Assembly (NCBI GenBank): GCA_903834765.1 | Contig: CAILKE010000043.1 | Span: 1-64,000 of the forward strand | Reading direction: 5' to 3' | Source: an uncultured Bacteroidota bacterium | GTDB lineage: Bacteria > Bacteroidota > Bacteroidia > B-17B0 > Aurantibacillaceae | DNA: 64,000 nucleotides | In this document: positions 26,639 to 35,499 of the stretch, piece after piece | Position numbering within the stretch: position 1 is the stretch's first letter | Layout of the letters: every line of letters starts with the position of its first letter | Made by a program: the position numbers and the translations under genes | Notes under the pieces: generated by a model | Database searches by the model: none | Told to the model about the DNA's origin: nothing | What the model saw: the letters and a program-made list of their open reading frames with translations, nothing else

Positions 26639-27895
26639 ATGGCAATTGTAGAATTAAAAGTACCAAGTCCAGGAGAATCAATCACAGAAGTAGTTATTGC
26701 TCGTTGGGTAAAACAAACAGGTGATGTTGTTGAAAAAGATGAGGTGTTAGCAGAGATAGATTCTGATAAAGCAACATTGACGCTTAACGCAGAAGAAAGT
26801 GGAAAAATCGAACTGTTAGCTGCTGAAGGCGATACTGTAAAAGTTGGACAAGTTGTACTTAAAATAGATACATCATTTAAACCAGAAGCGAAAGCTAAAG
26901 TGGAAGCCCCTAAAGCAGAAGCAAAAGCAGAAGCAAAAAAAGAGACAGCTGTCACTTCGAGCGCAGTCGAGAAGCAAACAACCAACTACGCTACAGGTAC
27001 ACCAAGTATTGCGGCAGCAAAAATAATGTCAGAAAACAATATTACTTCTAAGCAATTAAATGGAACTGGCAAAGACGGACGTATCACCAAACAAGATGTG
27101 TTAGCAGCTTTATCTAACGGTTTACCAACAGCAGCAGAAGTAATATCAAATTCTTGGAAAGGTGGGCGCGAAAAAGACAGAGCAAAAATGACATCGTTAC
27201 GTAAAACGGTAGCGAAACGTTTAGTGGCTGTTAAAAATGAAACTGCCATGTTAACTACCTTTAATGAAGTTGACATGAGCGCTATTTATGCTATCAGAGC
27301 AAAGTATAAAGATAAATTTAAAGAGGTTTATGGAAGCAATGTTGGTTTCATGAGTTTCTTTACAAAAGCAGTAACAGAAGCCTTGTATCATTATCCTGCA
27401 GTAAACGGTATGATTGATGGCGAAGAATTAGTATACAATAAATATTGTGATATTGGAATTGCGGTAAGCGCTCCAAAAGGCTTAATGGTGCCTGTTTTGC
27501 GTAATGCTGAATTAATGAGCATTGCAGACATTGAAAAAGGAATTAAAGATTTAGCAATAAAAGCACGCGATGGTAAATTAACCATTGCAGATATGGAAGG
27601 TGGAACATTCACTATCACAAATGGTGGAGTATTTGGATCGATGATGAGTACTCCAATTATCAATCCTCCGCAAAGCGCTATTTTAGGGATGCACAACGTG
27701 GTTGATCGCCCGATGGCAGTTAATGGACAAGTGGTTATTCGTCCAATGATGTATATTGCGCTAAGCTACGACCATAGAATTATTGATGGCAGAGAAAGCG
27801 TAGGCTTCTTAGTAAAAGTAAAAGAAATGTTAGAGAATCCAAGCCGCATGCTCTTTGGTGGTAAAGTACCTGAAGAAGTATTGTTGGGATTGTAG
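26639..27895 (+). CDS. sucB: 2-oxoglutarate dehydrogenase E2 (dihydrolipoyl succinyltransferase)
   Basis: 418 residues. N-terminal lipoyl domain with the lipoylated Lys44 in EIDSDKATL, an Ala/Lys/Glu-rich linker, a peripheral-subunit-binding domain ([23 protein letters not shown]) and the catalytic acyltransferase domain ending with SYDHRIIDG (catalytic His/Asp). It transfers succinyl to CoA within the core of the OGDH complex. Oddity: bases 26951-26974, in the linker just before the binding domain, are a dispersed palindromic repeat read in frame as VTSSAVEK. Followed by a terminator. Confidence 0.97.
   Translation: MAIVELKVPSPGESITEVVIARWVKQTGDVVEKDEVLAEIDSDKATLTLNAEESGKIELLAAEGDTVKVGQVVLKIDTSFKPEAKAKVEAPKAEAKAEAKKETAVTSSAVEKQTTNYATGTPSIAAAKIMSENNITSKQLNGTGKDGRITKQDVLAALSNGLPTAAEVISNSWKGGREKDRAKMTSLRKTVAKRLVAVKNETAMLTTFNEVDMSAIYAIRAKYKDKFKEVYGSNVGFMSFFTKAVTEALYHYPAVNGMIDGEELVYNKYCDIGIAVSAPKGLMVPVLRNAELMSIADIEKGIKDLAIKARDGKLTIADMEGGTFTITNGGVFGSMMSTPIINPPQSAILGMHNVVDRPMAVNGQVVIRPMMYIALSYDHRIIDGRESVGFLVKVKEMLENPSRMLFGGKVPEEVLLGL
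26951..26974 (+). repeat. Dispersed palindromic repeat captured in the sucB linker
   Basis: The stretch contains CTTCGAGCGCAGTCGAGAAG, a motif I recognise as a common intergenic repeat in Bacteroidota. It is read in frame as part of the flexible linker, where insertions are tolerated. Confidence 0.55.
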
Positions 27896-27916
27896 AATAG
27901 AATTTTTAATTCACAG

Positions 27917-27946
27917 AAAGGCGCTTTATAAATTTATAGCGCTTTT
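27917..27946. terminator. Terminator between sucB and the histidine kinase gene
   Basis: A hairpin with GCGCT/AGCGC pairs and an AT-rich inner stem with one bulge, flanked by AAAG and CTTTT; between convergent genes. Confidence 0.65.
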
Positions 27947-27959
27947 CTTGTTTTCAGAA

Positions 27960-29261
27960 TTAATCTCTGGTACCAATGAATGTAAGAGTAATACTACAGC
28001 CGTTGTTTTTGTCAGACTCTTTTTCAAGTTTACCCTTCACTTGTTTTGTTAAAAGCCCTATTAATTCCATGCCAAAAGTTGAAACTTCACTTTTTTCCTT
28101 CATCCCTATTCCATTATCTTTTATGTTTAATATTAAATTAGCTTTATCTTTTTTGAAAGAAACAAATAATTTTGGTTCCGAAATGCTATTAAATGCATGT
28201 TTAAAAGAATTAGTGATTAACTCATTTGCAATTAAGCCTATCGAAATTGCAACTTCTACATCTAGCCAAACATCATCTATATCATAAACAATGTTCTCTT
28301 CTCCAAGATTACTATAAGAAATCAAAATAGCCTCAGATAATTCTTTTAAATATTTAGGAATAAATATTCTTGTGGTATTCTCATTGCCATATAATCGCTG
28401 GTGCAAAAGTATAAGCGACAATAATCTATTTTTTGTATCGAGTAGTGCCGCTTTTGCAGATTTTTCTATTGATAAATTCGCTTGTTTTTGCAATAAACTA
28501 CTCACTAATTGTAAGTTGTTTTTAACTCTGTGATTTAATTCTTTTAAAAGAGTTTCGATATATTTATTTCTCTCGTTTGTAATTTCTATTGATAACTGCA
28601 ATTGTTTTGTTTTTTCTTCTAATTCGTTTTTTTGAGAGTTTATTTGTTGATTCAGAAACATCAATGATTCGTTTTGTAATAAAATCTTATGTCTATCTTC
28701 CAAGTGCTTTTTTCTAAATAAGACAATTATAACTGTCGTAAAAAGGACTGTATAAAACATGGTCAAAACATGGTCCATTAACATTTCGCTTGTTGAATTA
28801 TATGGTATAATCCATTTTGGAAAAACAAATTCAAGCGCTATCAATAAAAAAAGTGTTGCATAAAGAATAGCTCCAAAAAAATATTGATAAGCGCTGGGAA
28901 CAATAAGCAGAAATATATTTAAAAACATTATGATTAAATTCAGAATTGTGCCTTGCGTTCCACCATTAAAAAAAAACATTAATCCAAGCACAAAAAAAGT
29001 AGCTGTCAAATAAATAAAAACTACAACAGTTGTGAAAACCTCTTTGATGCGTGCCAAATAAAATAAGTATCCCGAAATTAAAACACCAATAAGACTAAGC
29101 CAAACAGTCATCATGTGAAGACCAGAAAAATAATTTCCTATCCCCCCAATAATTCCAAATATAGTAATCATAAAACATGAAACATTAAAAATGCGATGCT
29201 CTAAATTAAAAGTGGTTTCATCGCCACCAATCCTAAATAAAAAATTCTTACTTATGCTCAT
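27960..29261 (-). CDS. Membrane histidine kinase (HisKA_2 type)
   Basis: 433 residues. About six membrane helices span residues ~25-185 (for example VWLSLIGVLISGYLFYLA and LIIMFLNIFLLIVPSAY), with no large periplasmic domain. A coiled coil (residues ~190-240) leads to the kinase core: ELNHRVKNNLQLVSSLLQ with the phospho-His, then HATPase motifs NELITNSFKHAF, IKDNGIGM and FGMELIGLL. It lies 41 bp downstream of a response regulator on the same strand, its likely partner. Membrane-embedded sensing is inference. Confidence 0.92.
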   Translation of the reverse strand: MSISKNFLFRIGGDETTFNLEHRIFNVSCFMITIFGIIGGIGNYFSGLHMMTVWLSLIGVLISGYLFYLARIKEVFTTVVVFIYLTATFFVLGLMFFFNGGTQGTILNLIIMFLNIFLLIVPSAYQYFFGAILYATLFLLIALEFVFPKWIIPYNSTSEMLMDHVLTMFYTVLFTTVIIVLFRKKHLEDRHKILLQNESLMFLNQQINSQKNELEEKTKQLQLSIEITNERNKYIETLLKELNHRVKNNLQLVSSLLQKQANLSIEKSAKAALLDTKNRLLSLILLHQRLYGNENTTRIFIPKYLKELSEAILISYSNLGEENIVYDIDDVWLDVEVAISIGLIANELITNSFKHAFNSISEPKLFVSFKKDKANLILNIKDNGIGMKEKSEVSTFGMELIGLLTKQVKGKLEKESDKNNGCSITLTFIGTRD

Positions 29262-29302
29262 AGAAATTAGATGTGTATATTAAATAAAAGTACTTCGTTT
29301 GA

Positions 29303-29905
29303 TTATCCAAAATTATTGACATTGATCCACTTTAACCTAACAGACATTGCAATTAATTCGGAAGACGACCGCAACTGATATTTTTTTATTAAATTTCTTC
29401 TATGCGCTTTTATAGTATGTTCACTTAAAAATAAAAATCCAGCAATTTCTTTATTACTTAAACCTTTCGCAATTTGTTCAATAACCTGAATTTCTCTTGA
29501 CGAGGGTTTATCAATTGCTCCAGGTTTATTATATTCTTCTATTTGTTTAAGAGCTATTTGAATAGTAACTAATAGTTGTCTATCCGTAAATGGCTTTAAA
29601 ACAAAAGCAATAGGGTTTGTTGACATAGCATCATCTACAATTTGCTCCTCCGAATATGCTGTTAAATAAATTACGGGTGTTAATATATTATTTTGTAATT
29701 CTTTTACGATTTGGGATCCGTTGTTAACGCCGTGTAGATTAATGTCACTAATAATCAATGTTATTTTATTCCTTTTCTGAAAATTAAGCGCATCAGAAAG
29801 ATTATCTATTATGTGAATCGCTAGATATCCAGCTTGGTTTAGTATAAACGCAGTATTTTCTGCAACCAAAACATCATCTTCAATAATTAGGATATAATCT
29901 TTCAT
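29303..29905 (-). CDS. Response regulator, LuxR/NarL-type output
   Basis: 200 residues. Receiver domain with acidic pair IIEDD, phosphoacceptor Asp in LIISDINLHG (~D54), Thr in YLTAYSEEQ and Lys in VLKPFTD. A GerE/LuxR helix-turn-helix occupies residues ~135-195 (SSREIQVIEQIAKGLSNKEIA, LSEHTIKAHRRNLIKKY). First gene of a two-gene operon with the membrane kinase. Targets unknown. Confidence 0.94.
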   Translation of the reverse strand: MKDYILIIEDDVLVAENTAFILNQAGYLAIHIIDNLSDALNFQKRNKITLIISDINLHGVNNGSQIVKELQNNILTPVIYLTAYSEEQIVDDAMSTNPIAFVLKPFTDRQLLVTIQIALKQIEEYNKPGAIDKPSSREIQVIEQIAKGLSNKEIAGFLFLSEHTIKAHRRNLIKKYQLRSSSELIAMSVRLKWINVNNFG

Positions 29906-30051
29906 TTATAAACTATTTAAAAAAATCATGTCTTAATATGAATAAATCTACTCAATAAAATCCACAATAGACCTAACTGGTTAGAAATTACCTATTAATG
30001 ACTATTTCGTTCATTCATTCTTTTATATAATTTCGCTTAAAATCACTATTT

Positions 30052-31464
30052 ATGAAACAAGAAATAAAAAAATTAACTTTAATCACTCTATTCGCCTTTT
30101 TTGCATTATGTAAATTTAATTACGCGCAACACACAACCCTTCTAAACTTTGCAGGAGGGCTAGATGGTAGAACCGCAACAGGCAATCTTGTATCAGATGG
30201 CACTTACCTATATGGAATGACACTTTTTGGTGGTACTAGTAATCTTGGCACTGTTTTTAAAATAAAACCCGATGGCAGTGGCTATGTTAAATTACTCGAT
30301 TTTACTGATAACCCAAACGGCAAGAATCCTTATGGATCCCTTGTTTACGATGGCACATATCTTTATGGAATGACCCGTTATGGGGGCTTAAATAACAACG
30401 GAATGATTTTTAAAATAATGCCCAATGGATCAGGTTATTCAAAAATATATGATTTTAGTTATGCTATTGGAATGTTACCCGATGGCTCTTTGTATTTTGA
30501 TGGCTCTTATTTGTATGGTATGACAAAAAATGGGGGCGCAAGCGTTAAAGGAAATATATTTAAAATTTTACCTAATGGCAGTGGATTTGTATCACTACAA
30601 ACCTTTACAGGAGCAACTAATGGCAGTGTTGGAAACGGCTCTCTTATTTCTGATGGTACTTTTTTATATGGCATGACACAATATGGTGGCTTAAATAATA
30701 GTGGCACTTACACAGACGGAGTCATTTTTAAAATGATGCCTAATGGAACTGGCTTTACAAAAACGCTGGACTTTTCTAAAACAATAACAGGAAACTTTCC
30801 GCTTGGCTCTCTCTATTACGATGGTAGTTATATGTATGGAATGACTTCAGAGGGTGGAGTAAATAATAAAGGAACTCTTTTTAAAATAATGCCCAATGGT
30901 AACGGCTATTTGAGATTATTAGATTTTGATGGTACTATTAACGGTCGCTTCCCAACCGGTGATGTTGTTTCTGATGGCACTTATTTGTATGGCATGACAC
31001 AGTATGGTGGAGCTAATGATGATGGAACTGCTTTTAAAATAAAGAAAGACGGCACTGGTTATTCAAAACTAATAGACTTCAATTACTCAACAACAGGAAG
31101 TGACCCACAAGGCTCACTTCTGCTTAACGCAGGTTCATTATTTGGCATGACCAAAACTGGTGCTGCAAATGGTTTTGGTACAATTTTTAAACTTGGTACA
31201 AATGCTGTTGGCATCCAAGAGCTAAACTATAAACAAATAGGTAACTTTTACCCAAACCCAAGTAACGGTATACTGATAATTGAACTAAATGAGTTGACGG
31301 AAACCGAATTAACGGTTTATAATATGATGGGTGATTTAGTTTTTCAAAAAACAATTCAAGAAACATCAACGATTGATTTATCGGAATTTATGGATGGTGT
31401 ATATACGCTTCACTTAAAAAATGATAATGGTGTTACTATCAAGAAAATAATTTTAAATAAATAA
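30052..31464 (+). CDS. Secreted GloVer-repeat protein with type IX sorting tail
   Basis: 470 residues: signal peptide (1-25, ending NYAQ), then about eight repeats of the GloVer kind (units like DGTYLYGMTxxGGxxNxGTVFKIxPDGSGYxKLLDF), expected to form beta-propeller-like blades. The last ~75 residues (NFYPNPSNGILIIELNE to KKIILNK) are a type A T9SS C-terminal sorting domain, so the protein should be secreted across the outer membrane. No enzyme motif is seen. A hairpin terminator follows. Confidence 0.88.
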   Translation: MKQEIKKLTLITLFAFFALCKFNYAQHTTLLNFAGGLDGRTATGNLVSDGTYLYGMTLFGGTSNLGTVFKIKPDGSGYVKLLDFTDNPNGKNPYGSLVYDGTYLYGMTRYGGLNNNGMIFKIMPNGSGYSKIYDFSYAIGMLPDGSLYFDGSYLYGMTKNGGASVKGNIFKILPNGSGFVSLQTFTGATNGSVGNGSLISDGTFLYGMTQYGGLNNSGTYTDGVIFKMMPNGTGFTKTLDFSKTITGNFPLGSLYYDGSYMYGMTSEGGVNNKGTLFKIMPNGNGYLRLLDFDGTINGRFPTGDVVSDGTYLYGMTQYGGANDDGTAFKIKKDGTGYSKLIDFNYSTTGSDPQGSLLLNAGSLFGMTKTGAANGFGTIFKLGTNAVGIQELNYKQIGNFYPNPSNGILIIELNELTETELTVYNMMGDLVFQKTIQETSTIDLSEFMDGVYTLHLKNDNGVTIKKIILNK

Positions 31465-31489
31465 CCCGAAGTATTTAATTTGAAAAACA

Positions 31490-31526
31490 AAAAGAGACTT
31501 TCTCAAAAGTGAGATAGTCTCTTTTT
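31490..31526 (+). terminator. Terminator after the GloVer-repeat gene
   Basis: 9-bp stem AAAGAGACT / AGTCTCTTT with an inner CTC/GAG pair, then a T run. Confidence 0.85.
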
Positions 31527-31588
31527 GTTTTGCGATGCGTTGTTTTAAAGCATATATTTATTAGTGTTATTTAATACCGAACATACTT

Positions 31589-33850
31589 ATGAAAAAAACA
31601 TTATTGCTTAGCAGCGTATTATTTTTAATTATAATAAATAGTTTTGCTCAGCAAACAAAAACAGATTCACTATTAATTCTTCTGAAAACAGATAGAGCCG
31701 ACACCAACCAGCTCATTCATCTTTATGAATTAAGTAATGAATTCTCAAAAATTGATAACTACGATGATGGAATAAAGTACGCCAATCAAGCCATTATATT
31801 TTCAAATGTATTATTAGGTAAAAGGAATAAAACCATAAATAAAACAATTAAAATTTATACAGCTAAAGCATATTATAATTTAGGAAACATAAACTATTAT
31901 CAAGGCAATTATCCAGAGGCTGTTAAAAATCATTTGGTTGCCATTAAAATAAACGAAGAGATAGGCAACAAAAAAAGCATTGCTGCATCTTACAATAGTA
32001 TTGGCAATACGTATCGCTCTCAAGCTAATTATCCGCAAGCGCTTAAAAATCATTATGCATCACTAAAAATAAGACAAGAAATAGGAGATCAGGGTGGCGT
32101 TTCGACTTCCTACAATAACATAGGGATCGTATTTGAAGACCAGGGAAATTACTCTGATGCCTTAAAAAATTATTTCCTTGCTTTGAAAATAAAAGAAGCA
32201 ATAGGTGATATAGGTGGTGTTGCCACCGCATTAAGTAATATCGGAAACATTTATTTCAGCCAGGGCAACTTTACAGATGCCTTAAAAAACTTCGTTGCTT
32301 CCCTTAAAATACAGGAAAAAATAAACGATGCAAATGGAATAGCCATTGCTTATGGAAATATTGGAAACGTTTATTATACTCAACATAATTATCCTGAAGC
32401 ATTGAAAAATTATTTTATTGCTTTAAAAATAATGGAAAAAATCGGTGACACAGAAAGTATAGCCTTTGTTTATACTAATATTGGCGCCGTCTATTTGGAT
32501 CAAGGCAATTATACAGAAGCACTAAAAAACCAACTAGCTTCTTTAAAAATAACAGAAACAACAAGCGACAAACTTTCTATGTGTGCGTCTTATAATAATA
32601 TAGGAAGTATTTATGTTCAGCAAAAAAAACATCTAGAAGCTGAAAAATATTATAAAAAAGCAATAGGATTGGCTAAAGAAATAGGTTACAAGGAGCTTTT
32701 AAAAGAAAGTTACAAAGGGCTAATGCAAATAGATAGTGCTAAAGCAAACTTTAAGAGTGCTTTTCAAAACTACAAAATGTATGACATCTATAGTGATAGT
32801 TTAAATAATGAAGATGTTCGCAAACATACTATACAAAATCAAATGAATTATGATTTTGAAAAAAAAGAAGCTGTAACCGAAGCAGAACATAAAAGTGAAC
32901 TACAGAACCAACATTTTATTTCAGAAGAAAAAAACAGAAAACAAAACATTATTATTTTTTCTATAATAACAGGCCTGTTTTTGGTTGCTGTTTTTGCATT
33001 AATTGTTTTCCGCTCATTACGCATAACTCGCAAGCAAAAAGAAACAATAGAAGAGCAAAAATTTGTAGTAGAAAAACATAAAGAAATAATAGAAGAAAAA
33101 CACAAGGAAATAACAGATAGTATTAATTATGCCGAACGCATTCAGCGCAGCTTTTTAGCGACTAAAGAGTTGCTAGATGAAAACTTAAACGAATACTTTG
33201 TTTTATTTAAACCTAAAGACGTTGTAAGTGGAGATTTTTACTGGTCTGCTAAATTAAGTAATGGAAATTTTGCATTAGCAACAGCAGATAGCACAGGGCA
33301 CGGCGTGCCTGGCGCTATTATGAGTTTATTAAACGTAACGAGTTTAGAAAAAGCAATCGAGCATCATACTAATCCTGCCGAGATCTTAAACCATACGCGC
33401 CAAACCATTATTAAACGTTTAAAAAAAGATGGAAGTGAAGATGGTGGAAAGGACGGTATGGATTGTAGTCTCCTTGTTTTTGAGAATAATCAATTACATA
33501 TTGCAGCAGCAAATAATCCCGTTTGGATTATTAGAGAAAATGAACTCATCGAAATCAAACCTGATAAAATGCCTGTTGGTAAAAGCGATAAACAAGATCA
33601 AACATTTACAACACATACTTTAGAGTTACAAAAAGGAGATACCATTTATACGTTAACTGATGGTTTCCCTGATCAATTTGGAGGAGATAAAGGCAAAAAG
33701 TTTATGAGTAAAAAATTAAAGGAGCTATTGCTCGCCAATGTTCATTTACCAATTGCTCAGCAAAGAGAATTACTCGACTCAACCTTCAAAAATTGGGTGG
33801 GAGATTTAGAACAAGTAGATGATGTAACGGTGATTGGGATTAAGGTGTAA
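31589..33850 (+). CDS. TPR - transmembrane - SpoIIE phosphatase sensor protein
   Basis: 753 residues. Signal peptide (1-20, ending SFAQ), about seven 40-residue TPR-like repeats (residues ~85-385; units like YNNIGxVYxxQGNYxEALKNxxASLKIxE), one membrane helix (~457-478), a coiled coil (KHKEIIEEKHKEI) and a cytoplasmic PP2C-like SpoIIE domain (~500-753) with metal-binding motifs PKDVVSGDFYW, ATADSTGHGVPGA, DGMDCSLL and QVDDVTVIG. Such proteins dephosphorylate serine-phosphorylated anti-sigma-factor antagonists. The periplasmic TPRs probably sense an envelope signal. An OmpA-like gene follows 38 bp on. Confidence 0.92.
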   Translation: MKKTLLLSSVLFLIIINSFAQQTKTDSLLILLKTDRADTNQLIHLYELSNEFSKIDNYDDGIKYANQAIIFSNVLLGKRNKTINKTIKIYTAKAYYNLGNINYYQGNYPEAVKNHLVAIKINEEIGNKKSIAASYNSIGNTYRSQANYPQALKNHYASLKIRQEIGDQGGVSTSYNNIGIVFEDQGNYSDALKNYFLALKIKEAIGDIGGVATALSNIGNIYFSQGNFTDALKNFVASLKIQEKINDANGIAIAYGNIGNVYYTQHNYPEALKNYFIALKIMEKIGDTESIAFVYTNIGAVYLDQGNYTEALKNQLASLKITETTSDKLSMCASYNNIGSIYVQQKKHLEAEKYYKKAIGLAKEIGYKELLKESYKGLMQIDSAKANFKSAFQNYKMYDIYSDSLNNEDVRKHTIQNQMNYDFEKKEAVTEAEHKSELQNQHFISEEKNRKQNIIIFSIITGLFLVAVFALIVFRSLRITRKQKETIEEQKFVVEKHKEIIEEKHKEITDSINYAERIQRSFLATKELLDENLNEYFVLFKPKDVVSGDFYWSAKLSNGNFALATADSTGHGVPGAIMSLLNVTSLEKAIEHHTNPAEILNHTRQTIIKRLKKDGSEDGGKDGMDCSLLVFENNQLHIAAANNPVWIIRENELIEIKPDKMPVGKSDKQDQTFTTHTLELQKGDTIYTLTDGFPDQFGGDKGKKFMSKKLKELLLANVHLPIAQQRELLDSTFKNWVGDLEQVDDVTVIGIKV

Positions 33851-33888
33851 TTTTTGTTACTTTTAGTTTATACCTGTATTATAATATT

Positions 33889-35082
33889 ATGCGAATAATT
33901 CTACTTCTATTTATTTCTATATCTGTATTTTCACAAAAAAAACTGGATACTGTTTTTTGTGATTGTAAAACCGCACAACTCGTTGCTATTAGCGGTAAAA
34001 CAATATACGGCAAAACTATTGCCCCTAAAGGATTTGGAGAGCTCAAAGAAATTAGTCCTGCTAAACAAAAAACAACTTTTGCTTTCGAAAAAGAACATCA
34101 TAGTGCCTGGTATAAATTAATTATTAATACATCGGGCGATTTAACTTTTAATATTACACCAACTAAAGCAGATGATGATTATGATTTTATGTTATTTAAG
34201 GCTGGTAAAAATAATTTTTGTGACAGTTTGCAAGTAAACAAAATAAACCCCGCAAGAGCTTGTATTAGCAGGGATAAAGAGGAGCTGAATGGTAAAACAG
34301 GATTGAACTATAAATCAACCAATGAATTAGTAAAGCAGGGCGTTGGGCCCGCTTATTGTAAATACATAGCTGTAAAAAAAGGAGAAATTTATTATTTAGT
34401 GTTGGACAATGTATATGATAGGGGCGAAGGCCATACGATTGATTTTGAAATAGCACAAGCCGTAACATTCAAAGGCGTCGTGTTAGATGAAGCAAATAAG
34501 CCTATTAAAGCCGAAATAGCGTTAACCAACCAAAAAGGTGATACAGTTTTTATAGAGAATACGAAAGATGACGGTTCTTATAATTTTGTTGCTCCGCTCG
34601 TAAAAAGCCAGTCGTATAATTTGAATTTTTTTAACGACAGTAGTTTTAGTTTTACCAAAGTAGTTACGCTAGCCGATACAGCTCAATTAAAAGGTTTAAA
34701 GACGGTGTTAGGTAAATTAAAAAAGGGGAATAAATATTCGGTTGGTTCTATTAATTTTATTGGAGGTTCTGTACAGTACTTACCAAGGGCTATTCCGTCG
34801 ATGTATAATTTATATCGACTACTTAAAAAAAATCCGCAACTTAAAATAAAAATCATAGGTCATTCAAATGGCAGAGATATGATGGATGAAAAAGGTATTA
34901 TTGCATTTACAAAAGGACGCGCCACCTCTATTAGGAATTATTTAGCGATACAAGGCATTGACGAAAAACGCATTGAGATTGATGGCAAAGGCGATCACGA
35001 AATGTTATTCAAATTACCAAAAGCAACTGCAGATCAACAAGAAGAAAACAGGCGGGTGGAAGTTTTGGTGTTAGAATATTAA
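33889..35082 (+). CDS. OmpA-family protein
   Basis: 397 residues: signal peptide (MRIILLLFISISVFSQ), an N-terminal beta-rich region of ~180 residues, a carboxypeptidase-regulatory-like domain (~190-265, FKGVVLDEANKPIKAEIAL) and a C-terminal OmpA peptidoglycan-binding domain (~280-397) with LKIKIIGHSNGRD, KGRATSIRNYLAIQGI and ENRRVEVLV. It should tie an outer-membrane or periplasmic complex to the cell wall. Gene spacing suggests co-transcription with the SpoIIE phosphatase gene. Function otherwise unknown. Confidence 0.88.
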   Translation: MRIILLLFISISVFSQKKLDTVFCDCKTAQLVAISGKTIYGKTIAPKGFGELKEISPAKQKTTFAFEKEHHSAWYKLIINTSGDLTFNITPTKADDDYDFMLFKAGKNNFCDSLQVNKINPARACISRDKEELNGKTGLNYKSTNELVKQGVGPAYCKYIAVKKGEIYYLVLDNVYDRGEGHTIDFEIAQAVTFKGVVLDEANKPIKAEIALTNQKGDTVFIENTKDDGSYNFVAPLVKSQSYNLNFFNDSSFSFTKVVTLADTAQLKGLKTVLGKLKKGNKYSVGSINFIGGSVQYLPRAIPSMYNLYRLLKKNPQLKIKIIGHSNGRDMMDEKGIIAFTKGRATSIRNYLAIQGIDEKRIEIDGKGDHEMLFKLPKATADQQEENRRVEVLVLEY

Positions 35083-35092
35083 AAAGTCACAA

Positions 35093-35479
35093 TTATTTTT
35101 TAGAAAAGTAATCCTTCATTGGTTTAAAATAATAATCTTCCCAACCATTTTTATAATCTTCTCCATCTTTAGGAATATTGCTATGAGTTAAGGTCAACTC
35201 TGTTTTTCCCTTTATTTCGTGTAGCACTATTTCAATTTTTGAATCTTCGTCTGTGTCTTTAAATGAAGTCGTTCGCCACGATTGTATAATTTTGTTGTGA
35301 GGAATTAATTCAAGATTAGTTCCTGAAATATAGCCGTCCCATGCTGTAAATTTTTTTCCAACAACAGCGGTGATTGTAGCATCGGCACCAGTCATTGCTG
35401 TATGCCCTTTACTTGAAAGCCACGTTGTATAAATTACTTGGGCTGTTGCGTCAATAATTGTTTTTACTGTGAATTTCAT
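35093..35479 (-). CDS. SRPBCC (AHSA1-like) domain protein
   Basis: 128 residues forming one START/SRPBCC helix-grip fold of the Aha1 C-terminal type: IDATAQVIYTTWLSSKGHTAMTGADATI, FTAWDGYISGTNLELIPHNKIIQSWRT and KTELTLTHSNIPKDGEDYKNGWEDYYFKPM are standard family segments. Members bind small hydrophobic ligands; the partner is not identifiable. No signal peptide. Convergent with the OmpA-like gene, with 10 bp between stops. Confidence 0.88.
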   Translation of the reverse strand: MKFTVKTIIDATAQVIYTTWLSSKGHTAMTGADATITAVVGKKFTAWDGYISGTNLELIPHNKIIQSWRTTSFKDTDEDSKIEIVLHEIKGKTELTLTHSNIPKDGEDYKNGWEDYYFKPMKDYFSKK

Positions 35480-35499
35480 TTAGAAAAAATAAAGGAACA

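Noticed and set aside
29142-29147. C6 run in the membrane kinase as a phase-variation site
   Set aside because: Six bases encode the conserved GG of a membrane loop and the frame is intact; too short to call.
31840-32760. 120-bp periodic repeat as a DNA repeat array
   Set aside because: The period is that of seven TPR-like protein units of 40 residues; DNA similarity follows from protein repeats and has no palindromes or spacers.
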